A DNA stretch of 64,000 nucleotides, taken from positions 186,001 through 250,000 of the forward strand of contig NZ_JAVMIP010000002.1 of assembly GCF_031729055.1 (NCBI RefSeq), written 5' to 3'. The position numbers were made by a program, and so were the translations under genes. This DNA comes from Pseudocalidococcus azoricus BACA0444 (lineage in GTDB: Bacteria; Cyanobacteriota; Cyanobacteriia; Thermosynechococcales; Thermosynechococcaceae). The first letter of the stretch is position 1. Each line of letters starts with the position of its first letter. The notes under the pieces are model-generated. The model saw nothing but the letters and a program-made list of their open reading frames with translations. It was not told the DNA's origin and made no database searches. Positions 18,519 through 26,851 of the stretch are shown one piece after another.

Positions 18519-19994
18519 TCAATCTTCTTGCATTTGAGATTCCATGATTTTTATCATATCTTCATCAGAAATCAGTTCTTTGTCACGGTTATCAATATCT
18601 TGCTTAACTTGTTCTACAAACTCAAAACTCAGTTGGATGAAATCCTTAAGTTCTAATGCATGATTAGGCTCGTATATTTTTCCTTGATACTTATGAAATC
18701 GCTCAAATAGGCTTGTAATAATTCTAGGATTACTTGTTTTAATGCCAATTTCTAATTCTGGACTGGTTACACCGGACGAGAGAAAGTTATGACTGCCGAT
18801 ACAACAATAACATTCATCACTGATCCAGTACTTTTCATGGGTTCCGATCATTTTTGAAACAAATTTTTCTGGATATGCTTTTTGTAACTCATCTAATAAT
18901 GGCAAACCGTCATATTTCCATGCATTGCGGCGTTTCAAGAAAGTAGCTAAGTTAAGATTATCAATACTGTTTCTTGCATCCCCCAAGTTGCCCCAGCAAA
19001 GTTCGATCTTTACACCTCTATCTAAAAGAACTTTCATTTTATCAAAAACCTCTCCTTCAATTGCGGACTTTTTGAGCCAAGGACAAACAATCCTTAAATG
19101 CTTTTGGGTTTTATCAAGGGCTTGTAAAAATGCTTGACGACTCTCATTTCTATCTTTGATTATTTTATATCTTCCAACAAAATCAACATTTCTAAATTCT
19201 GTACAAATTAATGCTTTAATATCGCTTGCTTTTTGATTGATTTTTCTATTTAAATTGTCTAAACGCCTATGAATAGAATCAATCTGGCTCTTTATAGAAT
19301 TTAGAATCACTTCAGAATCTGTATTGAAATTTTTCAAGTTGTTAAACTGTGATTCAAGATTGTCTAAATTATCTATCAATAATTGCAAAATATATCCTGA
19401 GTTTCCATTTAGCTCTTCTTCTACACTAATTAATTTCAGGTTATGGTGATTTTCTAATTCTAATATCTTTCGAGACAATTCAAGATTTAAATTTAATTCA
19501 TAGCTAAAGTTATTAATTTGAGATTTTAAGATTTCTAGTTCTGCTTTTAGAGATTTTGAAATACTTTCCGAGTTTCTTGATAATTTATTTTCTGTTTCAG
19601 AGAGTTTATGCTTATAATCCTCTTTTAAATTATGAACTACAAGTTTTAGAAGCTGCGTATTGCGATTATTGAGTTGTTGGTAAAGTCTCTCAAATTCCGG
19701 TAAAGGCTGGCTTGAGATTTGAATTTCAGTATTTATTAGTTCTTTTAGTTCAACTTCTCTTTGAGTTTCTTGTCTTTGAAAATCTCTAAATTCACTAATT
19801 AAGACTTGTAAGTTATCCTGATCCTCTCTTGAGTTTGCCGTTAGTCGCCTTTGATGGAATAGCCCATAGGAAAGTGTTAATGTTAATGGTGCTGCTAAGT
19901 AAATGATTTGATTAGTCATAACCGAAGCAACACATCCAGCTACGGAAAAGACACTTAAAAATGTATTAACCTTTGAGTCTCTACTGCTTTTCAT
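18519..19994 (-). CDS. Membrane-anchored coiled-coil protein with PLD-type phosphodiesterase domain
   Basis: A 491-residue protein of no named family that I know. Residues ~10-46 hold two closely spaced hydrophobic segments (TFLSVFSVAGCVASVM and IIYLAAPLTLTLSYGLF). Residues ~55-275 are rich in Leu, Asn, Glu and Lys with heptad-like spacing, so a long coiled coil is likely. Residues ~280-460 have a phospholipase D-like fold: LRIVCPWLKKSAI, VKIELCWGNL, then one HKD motif, H386-x-K388-x4-D393, followed by GSHN (400-403). One HKD per chain implies a dimer, as in PLD-type nucleases. The gene is AT-rich, lacks the CCAGGCC motif and is flanked by housekeeping genes, suggesting recent insertion. A defence nuclease role is a guess. 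Confidence 0.6.
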   Translation of the reverse strand: MKSSRDSKVNTFLSVFSVAGCVASVMTNQIIYLAAPLTLTLSYGLFHQRRLTANSREDQDNLQVLISEFRDFQRQETQREVELKELINTEIQISSQPLPEFERLYQQLNNRNTQLLKLVVHNLKEDYKHKLSETENKLSRNSESISKSLKAELEILKSQINNFSYELNLNLELSRKILELENHHNLKLISVEEELNGNSGYILQLLIDNLDNLESQFNNLKNFNTDSEVILNSIKSQIDSIHRRLDNLNRKINQKASDIKALICTEFRNVDFVGRYKIIKDRNESRQAFLQALDKTQKHLRIVCPWLKKSAIEGEVFDKMKVLLDRGVKIELCWGNLGDARNSIDNLNLATFLKRRNAWKYDGLPLLDELQKAYPEKFVSKMIGTHEKYWISDECYCCIGSHNFLSSGVTSPELEIGIKTSNPRIITSLFERFHKYQGKIYEPNHALELKDFIQLSFEFVEQVKQDIDNRDKELISDEDMIKIMESQMQED

Positions 19995-20325
19995 AATTAC
20001 CTATTTTATTAAAAATCAAATAAAAAATCATCTAAAAATAAATTCGGGATTAATCACTGATCAAGAAAGTTGATATTGAAGAATAAGTTAAGATAACTAA
20101 CTTAGGGCTGTCAAATTACGAAATAAAATTTTACATATAATCATGGCAATAATGAAGACACATAACAATATTTGATTCCCGAAACACTAATGTAAAAACA
20201 TTAAGATTTATCGAAAGTGTTTTTATAATGGTAAGAGCTATTTATCTTTCAAAGTATTGAATCTAACCAGTCTCTTATTTCTTTGTTAGACAATATCTGT
20301 AAAGTTAGGCGGTATTTGTCAATCC
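19995..20325. other. AT-rich 331-base divergent intergenic region
   Basis: This region lies between the PLD-type gene (minus) and gcvT (plus). It is strongly AT-rich up to ~20320, where composition returns to normal at the gcvT start, so the acquired segment probably includes it. I looked for a glycine riboswitch ahead of gcvT and did not see its conserved core. No RNA gene or ORF is seen. Confidence 0.4.
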
Positions 20326-21453
20326 ATGACCTACTCAACCTCCCCAGCCTTGTTACGCACCCCCTTATTTGACCTCCACAAACAGTCCCAGGCCCGGATT
20401 GTGGAATTTTCAGGCTGGGAAATGCCCGTGCAGTATCAAGGAATTGTGGCCGAACACCAGGCCGTGCGTCAGGCGGTGGGGATGTTTGATATTTCCCACA
20501 TGGGTAAATTTGATCTCAAAGGGGAAAATCCGCTAACAGCCCTCCAACCCCTTGTCCCCACTGATCTAAGCCAACTGCGACCTGGCCAGGCCAAATACAC
20601 TGTGTTCTTGAACCATCAGGGGGGAATTGTTGATGATTTAATTGTCTATTGTCACAGTCGCTATTTAGTTTCCTTAATTGTCAATGCCGCCACAACCGCT
20701 AAAGACTGGGCCTGGCTCCAAGCACAATTAAATACAAGGGAACTGGCATTGGAAAATCAGACGGACACCCTCGTCCTCATTGCCCTCCAAGGCCCAAAAG
20801 CAGCCCAAGCCTTACAACCCCTTGTTGATATTCCCCTAGACAATTTGAAAAACTATCACCACCAGCCCGCGACGATCCATTTACCCCCAGATTCCCCCTT
20901 TCCCCAAGTTCCCGGTTGGATTGCGCGCACGGGTTATACGGGCGAAGATGGGTTTGAGATCATGGTGCCAAGGAATGTTGGCCAAGACCTCTGGCAAGCT
21001 TTCGCAAAGTCTGGAGTTACCCCCTGTGGCCTGGGAGCGAGGGATACATTACGTTTGGAGGCCGCTATGGCCCTGTACGGACAGGATATTGACCAAACGA
21101 CAACCCCCTTAGAAGCGGGCCTGGGCTGGTTGATTAATTGGGAAAAAGGGGATTTTATTGGTCGCTCAGCCCTAGAACAACAAAAAGAAACTGGAGTCTC
21201 GCGGAAATTAGTCGGTTTTCTCATGGAGGAGCGACAAATTCCGCGGCCCCATTATTTGATTGTTGTTGATGGTCAAACCGTGGGCAGCGTCACCAGTGGG
21301 AGTTTACCGCCAACTATTGCTCAACCCTTGGGCCTGGGCTATGTCCCCGCTGGCCTGGCCAATGTCGGGCAAGAAATTGGGATTGAAATCCGCGGCAAAG
21401 TTCATGGAGCCAAAATTGTCCCCCGTCCCTTCTATCGCCGCCCAAAAGCCTGA
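20326..21453 (+). CDS. gcvT: Glycine cleavage system aminomethyltransferase (T protein)
   Basis: GcvT releases ammonia from the aminomethyl-lipoyl H protein and passes the methylene group to tetrahydrofolate. In cyanobacteria the system belongs to photorespiratory glycine metabolism. The 375 residues show FDISHMGKFDLKGENPLTAL, the folate-site region TGYTGEDGFEIMVP and LRLEAAMALYGQDID with a C-terminal barrel (GSVTSGSLPPTIAQPLGLGYV). Length is normal. It precedes gcvH by 67 bases in the same direction. The P protein (gcvP) is not within this window. Confidence 0.95.
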   Translation: MTYSTSPALLRTPLFDLHKQSQARIVEFSGWEMPVQYQGIVAEHQAVRQAVGMFDISHMGKFDLKGENPLTALQPLVPTDLSQLRPGQAKYTVFLNHQGGIVDDLIVYCHSRYLVSLIVNAATTAKDWAWLQAQLNTRELALENQTDTLVLIALQGPKAAQALQPLVDIPLDNLKNYHHQPATIHLPPDSPFPQVPGWIARTGYTGEDGFEIMVPRNVGQDLWQAFAKSGVTPCGLGARDTLRLEAAMALYGQDIDQTTTPLEAGLGWLINWEKGDFIGRSALEQQKETGVSRKLVGFLMEERQIPRPHYLIVVDGQTVGSVTSGSLPPTIAQPLGLGYVPAGLANVGQEIGIEIRGKVHGAKIVPRPFYRRPKA

Positions 21454-21520
21454 AAAAATTAGGTAAGCTAACCAAGGCATCCATTTATCCAGTCCATTAA
21501 TTAAATGCTGTGAGCCTCCT

Positions 21521-21913
21521 ATGAGCTTGGAATATCCCGAAGATCTGAAGTACCTCGATAGTCATGAATATGTTCGTCTTGAAGGGGAAATTGCCACCAT
21601 TGGAATCAGTGCCTTTGCTGTGGATCAATTAGGGGATATTGTCTTTGTTGAACTCCCCCAAGAAGGAGATAGCATTGAGCAAGGAGAGCGACTCGGCACG
21701 ATTGAATCCGTGAAAGCCGTGGAAGAACTTTATGCTCCGGTTTCCGGTACGGTGATTGAAACAAACCAGGCCATTGTAGAATCCCCCGAAGATATTGCGA
21801 CAGACCCCTACGGTGAAGGCTGGCTCATGAAGGTGCGAATTAACGATGATGATGATATTGCCGATGCTATGAGTGCCGCCGAATACCAGGCCCTTGTTGA
21901 AGGTGACATTTAA
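21521..21913 (+). CDS. gcvH: Glycine cleavage system H protein
   Basis: GcvH is the lipoyl carrier that shuttles the aminomethyl arm between P, T and L proteins. The 130-residue chain has the lipoyl-domain hairpin with the modified lysine in [18 protein letters not shown] (ESVKA motif). It begins with the family-typical [20 protein letters not shown] and ends with the acidic [19 protein letters not shown] spaced SD-like sequence (GAGCC) precedes the ATG. It is likely transcribed with gcvT. A decayed HicAB module follows directly. Confidence 0.95.
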   Translation: MSLEYPEDLKYLDSHEYVRLEGEIATIGISAFAVDQLGDIVFVELPQEGDSIEQGERLGTIESVKAVEELYAPVSGTVIETNQAIVESPEDIATDPYGEGWLMKVRINDDDDIADAMSAAEYQALVEGDI

Positions 21914-21919
21914 GCTTAA

Positions 21920-22054
21920 GTCAAGGCTGAAGAGGTTCGTCAACGTTTGGAATTAGCAGGCTTTATTTTAGCGAGAATTTTCGGTAGTCATCATAGTTCT
22001 AAGAAGAGTGAAATTATCCTAGTGATCCCTGTTCACAATCAGCGAGTTAAATGA
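21920..22054 (+). pseudogene. HicA-like toxin relic
   Basis: This short frame has no start codon; it reads AEEVRQRLELAGFILARIFG, then SHH and VIPVHNQRVK before a stop. The order GF-x-L-x-R-x-x-GSHH followed by a V-P-x-HN segment is the HicA double-stranded RNA-binding-like toxin pattern, where the histidine in GSHH is catalytic. The normal start and the C-terminal helix are missing. A HicB-like fragment follows at 22134, in the toxin-antitoxin order usual for hicAB. Basis is motif recognition, without alignment. Confidence 0.65.
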
Positions 22055-22133
22055 CCCTACATCAAGCGAGTTATCCAGTTAATTGAAGAAGATAAACCAT
22101 TACTCAATTGTCATTTATCCCTTCCTAGAATGA

Positions 22134-22274
22134 GGATTTATAGCTGAAGTCCCGGCCGTGAGCGGATGTTTAGCCCAAGGAGAAACCTTAGAGGAATTAA
22201 AATTAGTTCAGACCCTTTGCCTAGAAGCTTCTGTCAAGTATGGCCAGCCATTTCCGAAGCCAGATGAGGCTTGA
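22134..22274 (+). pseudogene. HicB-like antitoxin relic
   Basis: The frame reads GFIAEVPAVSGCLAQGETLE and then EELKLVQTLCLEASVKYGQ. This matches the HicB N-terminal fold, which typically reads 'GfvAevPdLPGC.sqGeTlEEA...' The usual first strand lies in a different frame upstream (around 22110-22133) with a stop, so the gene is broken, and the C-terminal DNA-binding part is short or lost. Together with the HicA-like fragment it marks a dead toxin-antitoxin module between gcvH and gatB. Confidence 0.7.
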
Positions 22275-22390
22275 TCACGGATAAAATTGCGCCAAAAACT
22301 TAATCCACCCGGCCCCCAGCATTATGTTAAGGTAGCGATACTAACCCTCAACTAACTCCCAATCCTTGACTGCGGCTGAGTTTAACCGAT

Positions 22391-23884
22391 ATGACTGCTA
22401 CTTTGACGAACACCACCATTGCCACTGAGTATGAAGCCGTTATTGGCCTGGAGGTTCATTGTCAACTAAGTACGAATACCAAAATTTTTTCCAACAGTTC
22501 CACCCAATTCGGCCAGCCCCCCAATACCAATGTGGATCCAATTTGCTTAGGATTGCCCGGAACTCTCCCCGTTCTGAATCAGAAAGTTTTGGAATATGCG
22601 GTTAAAGCGGGGTTGGCCCTCAATTGTCAGATTGCCCCCTACAGTAAGTTTGACCGGAAACAGTATTTTTATCCTGACTTGCCGAAAAACTACCAAATCT
22701 CCCAATATGACTTGCCGATTGCCGAGCATGGCTGGTTAGAAATTGAATTGTTAGACGAACAGGAACAGCCGATTCGCAAGCGGATTGGGATTACGCGGCT
22801 GCACATGGAAGAAGATGCTGGAAAGTTAGTCCATGCCGGCAGTGATCGCCTCTCCGGATCGAGCTATTCCTTAGTAGATTTCAATCGGGCCGGCGTACCC
22901 TTAGCGGAAATTGTCTCAGAACCGGATTTACGCTCCGGCCAAGAGGCGGCGGAATATGCCCAAGAACTGCGGCGAATTTTACGCTATTTGGGGGTCTGTG
23001 ACGGGAATATGCAGGAAGGCTCCCTCCGCTGTGATGTGAACATTTCCGTCCGGCCGGTGGGAACAGAAAAATTTGGCACCAAGGTTGAGATTAAAAACAT
23101 GAACTCCTTTAGTGCGATCCAAAAAGCGATTGACTTTGAAATTGCCCGCCAAGTCCAGGCCCTGCGAGATGGGGAAAAACTGATTCAAGAGACCCGCCTC
23201 TGGGACGAAGCCAGCCAACAAACCTTTACCATGCGGGTGAAGGAAGGCTCCAGTGATTATCGTTATTTCCCGGAGCCAGATTTAGGCCCAATTGAAGTCA
23301 GTCAGTCTCAACGCCAGGCCTGGTTAGCCGAACTCCCCGAACTCCCGGCCCAAAAACGGCATCGTTACGAATCCGAATTGGGACTGTCGGCCTATGACAC
23401 CCGGGTTTTAACTGATGAGCGCACCACCGCCGAATATTTTGAAGCTGTGGTTGCCGCCGGAGCTAACCCCAAGCAAGCCGCCAATTGGATCATGGGGGAT
23501 ATTACCGCCTACATCAAAACCGAAAAACGCACCTTAGTGGATATTCCCTTAACCCCGGCTGGCCTGGCTGAATTGATTGGCTTGATTGAAAACGGGACGA
23601 TCAGTAGCAAAATTGCCAAAGATATTCTCCCAGAATTACTTGTGAACGGTGGCTCTCCCCAGGCCTTGGTGGAGAAAAAAGGGCTGGTGCAGATGTCCGA
23701 TACGGGGGAACTGGAAAAACTGATTGATCAAGTCCTCGCCGCTCACCCCGAAGAACTGGCCCAATATCGAGCCGGAAAAACGAAACTCCAGGGCTTTTTT
23801 GTCGGACAGATGATGAAAAAAACTGGTGGGCGGGCCGATCCCAAACTCACGAACCAATTGCTACAGAAAAAACTCAATGCCTAA
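22391..23884 (+). CDS. gatB: Aspartyl/glutamyl-tRNA amidotransferase subunit B
   Basis: GatB is the tRNA-binding kinase-like subunit of GatCAB, which converts Glu-tRNA(Gln) to Gln-tRNA(Gln). The 497 residues show [32 protein letters not shown], the family block [29 protein letters not shown], and the C-terminal GatB/YqeY domain ending with [18 protein letters not shown]. Full length and typical. Its upstream 330 bases contain the HicAB relic. gatA and gatC are not in this window. Confidence 0.96.
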   Translation: MTATLTNTTIATEYEAVIGLEVHCQLSTNTKIFSNSSTQFGQPPNTNVDPICLGLPGTLPVLNQKVLEYAVKAGLALNCQIAPYSKFDRKQYFYPDLPKNYQISQYDLPIAEHGWLEIELLDEQEQPIRKRIGITRLHMEEDAGKLVHAGSDRLSGSSYSLVDFNRAGVPLAEIVSEPDLRSGQEAAEYAQELRRILRYLGVCDGNMQEGSLRCDVNISVRPVGTEKFGTKVEIKNMNSFSAIQKAIDFEIARQVQALRDGEKLIQETRLWDEASQQTFTMRVKEGSSDYRYFPEPDLGPIEVSQSQRQAWLAELPELPAQKRHRYESELGLSAYDTRVLTDERTTAEYFEAVVAAGANPKQAANWIMGDITAYIKTEKRTLVDIPLTPAGLAELIGLIENGTISSKIAKDILPELLVNGGSPQALVEKKGLVQMSDTGELEKLIDQVLAAHPEELAQYRAGKTKLQGFFVGQMMKKTGGRADPKLTNQLLQKKLNA

Positions 23885-23977
23885 TTTGGGCCAACTCAAG
23901 GCTTGGAGCCATAAGCTGTTCCTCTCACTCTCCGTCTGCTCAAGCCAAGTTCATTTCTGGAGTGTTGCGACTTCCTT

Positions 23978-24829
23978 ATGCCCATTCATCTGATTTTTGC
24001 CCTAGATAAAGGCTACTTGTTTGGCTTAGTCACAGCGATTAATTCAATTCTGCAAAATACAGCCTCACCCAGTCGCCTATTTCTCCACATTATTACGCCA
24101 CCCAGTGAGTCCAAATTCTTTGAATCTGAAATTAACGCCTATTTCCCCCACCCACCGTTTCAGTTCCGTGTCCGTGAGTATCACCCCAACCAAATCATTC
24201 AAGACTATGTTCAACGCAAATATCAACCCAAATCCCGCAAGAGTGAGAACGCCATCTTCCTGCTCTATTCCCGACTATTTCTGAAGGATATTTTCCCCGA
24301 TCTGGGCAAGGTGATTTTTCTCGATACGGATTTGATCGTTCTCCAAGATATTGCGGTCTTGTTTGATTCGATTTCGTTTACTGCTGAGTATTATTTTGCG
24401 GCGGCTCCCAATTTATTTCCGGCCATTTTTCATTTTTCCCGGCCTTGGGTGGCGATCTCAGAACTGCGGAAATTTAAGCAAACCTTTAATGCCGGAGTTT
24501 TATTTATAGATTTAAGCTTTTGGGGAGATCAAAACTATCAACAACTCTACCGTTATTTGGCATGGGAAGCCCAGCACAATTATCGGCTGTTCCAACTCAA
24601 TGATGAAACCCTGCTGAACCTGATGTTCAAAGACTATATTCACCTCGATCGGAAATGGAATTGCTGTGGGTTTGGTAATTATCGCTGGATTAGTTGGGCC
24701 TTACGGAAACCCCGCTCAGAAATTGGGATTTTGCATTGGAGTGGTGGACATCATAAACCTTGGTCATCTCAAAATATTCCCTATGCAGATCTTTGGCACG
24801 CCTATGCCCTAGAAAAGTTAACCCCCTGA
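23978..24829 (+). CDS. Family 8 glycosyltransferase
   Basis: A 283-residue GT-A fold enzyme. The N-terminal nucleotide-sugar region is IHLIFALDKGYLFGLVTAIN, the metal-binding DxD is VIFLDTDLIVL, and a conserved segment FNAGVLFIDLSFW precedes the C-terminal HWSGGHHKPW that closes GT8 active sites. GT8 enzymes transfer glucose or galactose from UDP-sugars, here probably to a cell-surface glycan. It sits alone between gatB and the rhodanese gene, and is AT-richer than gatB. Confidence 0.85.
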   Translation: MPIHLIFALDKGYLFGLVTAINSILQNTASPSRLFLHIITPPSESKFFESEINAYFPHPPFQFRVREYHPNQIIQDYVQRKYQPKSRKSENAIFLLYSRLFLKDIFPDLGKVIFLDTDLIVLQDIAVLFDSISFTAEYYFAAAPNLFPAIFHFSRPWVAISELRKFKQTFNAGVLFIDLSFWGDQNYQQLYRYLAWEAQHNYRLFQLNDETLLNLMFKDYIHLDRKWNCCGFGNYRWISWALRKPRSEIGILHWSGGHHKPWSSQNIPYADLWHAYALEKLTP

Positions 24830-24929
24830 GCTAGAGGGAAAATCCTGAAAATTATTATTTGCCTCAATGATAATAATTGCCCCTGATTCCTGCCCATAAT
24901 AAAGTCAACTCTGACAATGGTTAATCAAG

Positions 24930-25280
24930 ATGGTCTATGGCAGAGGTTTAGAAGCCGTGACAGTTCAAGATTTAGAGCAGCAACTTGCCAGTGGTAATCC
25001 AGTGGTGCAATTGGTGGATGTGCGGGAACCCGCGGAACTGGAGATTGTCGCTATTCCCGGCTTTATCAATTTACCCCTCAGCCAATTTGAGCAGTGGCAG
25101 ACCCAAATTTCCGAAATTCTTGATCCAGCTAAAGAAACTTGGGCATTGTGCCACCATGGAATCCGCTCGGCCCAGTTTTGTCACTGGTTGAAACAGCAGG
25201 GCTATTCCCACGTCAAAAATATTACGGGTGGGATTGATGCCTATGTTGATGAAATTCAGCCAACCTGGCCCCATTATTAA
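24930..25280 (+). CDS. Rhodanese-domain sulfurtransferase
   Basis: A single rhodanese domain of 116 residues. The active-site cysteine is C74 in WALCHHGIRSAQF, and LVDVREPAELEIVAIPG is the conserved structural block. These proteins carry persulfide sulfur to acceptors. The loop (CHHGIRS) is five residues beyond Cys, as in typical GlpE/PspE-like proteins. It lies ~100 bases after the GT8 gene and 156 bases before hrcA, same direction. Its sulfur acceptor is not indicated by context. Confidence 0.88.
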   Translation: MVYGRGLEAVTVQDLEQQLASGNPVVQLVDVREPAELEIVAIPGFINLPLSQFEQWQTQISEILDPAKETWALCHHGIRSAQFCHWLKQQGYSHVKNITGGIDAYVDEIQPTWPHY

Positions 25281-25436
25281 GCCCGGTCTGCTATCGTTCA
25301 GCAAAAATCCTTAAACTCTCTTAAACTATCGCTATAACTCTCTCCTGGTTGGTCGGAATTCAGTCCCTGAGGTTGGTATCCATCGCCCAGAGACATTCTC
25401 TAAAATTTATTTGAATTTATTTTTAGCCATCTCGTT

Positions 25437-26579
25437 GTGAATTTACCTATGCCCCTCGAACTGAGTCAACGTCAACAGCAGGTTCTCTCCGCCACTATTA
25501 ACCACTACATTGCCACAGCCGAACCCGTAGGTTCTAAGGTTTTAGTTGATGAATATAATCTGCAGGTGAGTTCAGCAACAATTCGCAATATCATGGGGGT
25601 TTTGGAAAAGTCTGGATTACTTTATCAACCCCATACTTCAGCGGGGCGAGTTCCTTCTGATTTTGGTTATCGGATTTATGTGGATCAGTTAATTTCACCG
25701 ATCCCAGATTTTGCCCGCCGGGTTGAAAAACTATTAGCTCAACGTTTAGACCCTGAGAAGCCAGACCAATGGGAAAAGCCCGGCCTGGAGGCAATTTTAC
25801 GCAGTGCGGCCCAATTACTTTCAACCTTGAGTGGCTGTGTCACCTTAATTACCATGCCGCCAACCCTCGGAAATACGATTCATGTGGTCAAGTTGGTAGC
25901 GATTGCCCCTGATCAGGTGATGGTCATTGTCATTTTAGATAGTTATGAAACCCAGTCAGTGGTTTTGCAACTTCCCCCAGGCCAGAGCACTGAAACCAAT
26001 GAACAGGTGTTACAGGTTTTAACGAACTTCCTAAATCATCATCTCCAAGGCAAAACCCTCGCCCAACTCTCAGTCTTAGATTGGCAAAAGCTGGATGCTG
26101 AGTTTCAATCCATTGCCCAAGAAGTCCAACAATTACTCACAAGCCTGATCCCCCAAAGCCGACTGCGGAAGTCAGGTACGTTTATTGTCACAGGCCTGGC
26201 AGAAGTGATTCAACAACCGGAATTTTCCCAACGAGAACAGGTGCAATTATTATTGCAATTATTAGAAGCTGAAACCGAACAACTCTGGTCACTCATCGGG
26301 GCCTGGGATGAAGAGCACACCGACATAAACCCAGGCCAGCGGTTTGGCCCCCTAGCAACGCGTGTCCGTGTCACCATTGGAACCGAACATCCTCTTCTCC
26401 CCTTGCAATCCTGTGCTTTGGTCTCCAGTGTCTATCGGCGGGGTAATTGCCCGATGGGAACGATTGGGGTCTTAGGCCCAACTCGAATGCCCTATGCGCG
26501 TACCATGACCCTAGTGGAAACTGCGGCCGATTATCTATCAACAACATTGATTTCTGAGGGGACTTTAGGAATTTCCTAA
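25437..26579 (+). CDS. hrcA: Heat-inducible transcription repressor HrcA
   Basis: HrcA represses groE-type heat-shock genes by binding the CIRCE inverted repeat. The N-terminal winged helix is LSQRQQQVLSATINHYIATA, with EYNLQVSSATIRNIMGVLE and GLLYQPHTSAGRVPSDFGYR, and the rest is the GAF-like inserted dimerisation domain, ending GTIGVLGPTRMPYARTM. Start is GTG 25437 or ATG 25449. Length is 380, slightly above the usual ~345. I saw no CIRCE site near it, so it may not be autoregulated by one. The second MITE begins 47 bases after the stop. Confidence 0.93.
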   Translation: MNLPMPLELSQRQQQVLSATINHYIATAEPVGSKVLVDEYNLQVSSATIRNIMGVLEKSGLLYQPHTSAGRVPSDFGYRIYVDQLISPIPDFARRVEKLLAQRLDPEKPDQWEKPGLEAILRSAAQLLSTLSGCVTLITMPPTLGNTIHVVKLVAIAPDQVMVIVILDSYETQSVVLQLPPGQSTETNEQVLQVLTNFLNHHLQGKTLAQLSVLDWQKLDAEFQSIAQEVQQLLTSLIPQSRLRKSGTFIVTGLAEVIQQPEFSQREQVQLLLQLLEAETEQLWSLIGAWDEEHTDINPGQRFGPLATRVRVTIGTEHPLLPLQSCALVSSVYRRGNCPMGTIGVLGPTRMPYARTMTLVETAADYLSTTLISEGTLGIS

Positions 26580-26626
26580 TTGCAAGATGAGATTATATTG
26601 GCATGGAACTCTATCGTATTTCTCAT

Positions 26627-26734
26627 CTATAGCGTTACGCAGACTGTTTTGAAAGAGTAAAAATCTTAACAGGACTGCCCATAGAGCATTTCTTGACCTG
26701 TCCCAATAAGATCCCTAAATGAGTAATGCTATAG
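26627..26734. repeat. 108-bp MITE-like element, copy 2
   Basis: Inverted copy of the 7461-7568 element. Its ends are CTATAGCGTTAC (26627-26638) and GTAATGCTATAG (26723-26734), which form a 12-base inverted repeat with one mismatch. The inside matches copy 1 in reverse over blocks such as CTAAATGAGTA, TGTCCCAAT and TACGCAGACTGTTTT. It is non-coding and lies between hrcA and uvrB. Ends in TATAGC, like the IS630 at 6353-7463. Cleaner ends than copy 1. Confidence 0.75.
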
Positions 26735-26851
26735 TTGGGTTGCGGGCAGGAGTAGTGAAAATTAGCGGACTCACCTTAGCAAGATTAACAAGAAGTTTAT
26801 GAATCAGATTTGAATTGAGCCAAGCTATTCCAGTGCAAGCGGTTGATTCAT

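Noticed and set aside
19995..20325. Glycine riboswitch upstream of gcvT
   Set aside because: The conserved tandem aptamer core is not seen; the region is only AT-rich.
25281..25436. CIRCE operator before hrcA
   Set aside because: No TTAGCACTC-N9-GAGTGCTAA inverted repeat is visible near the gene.
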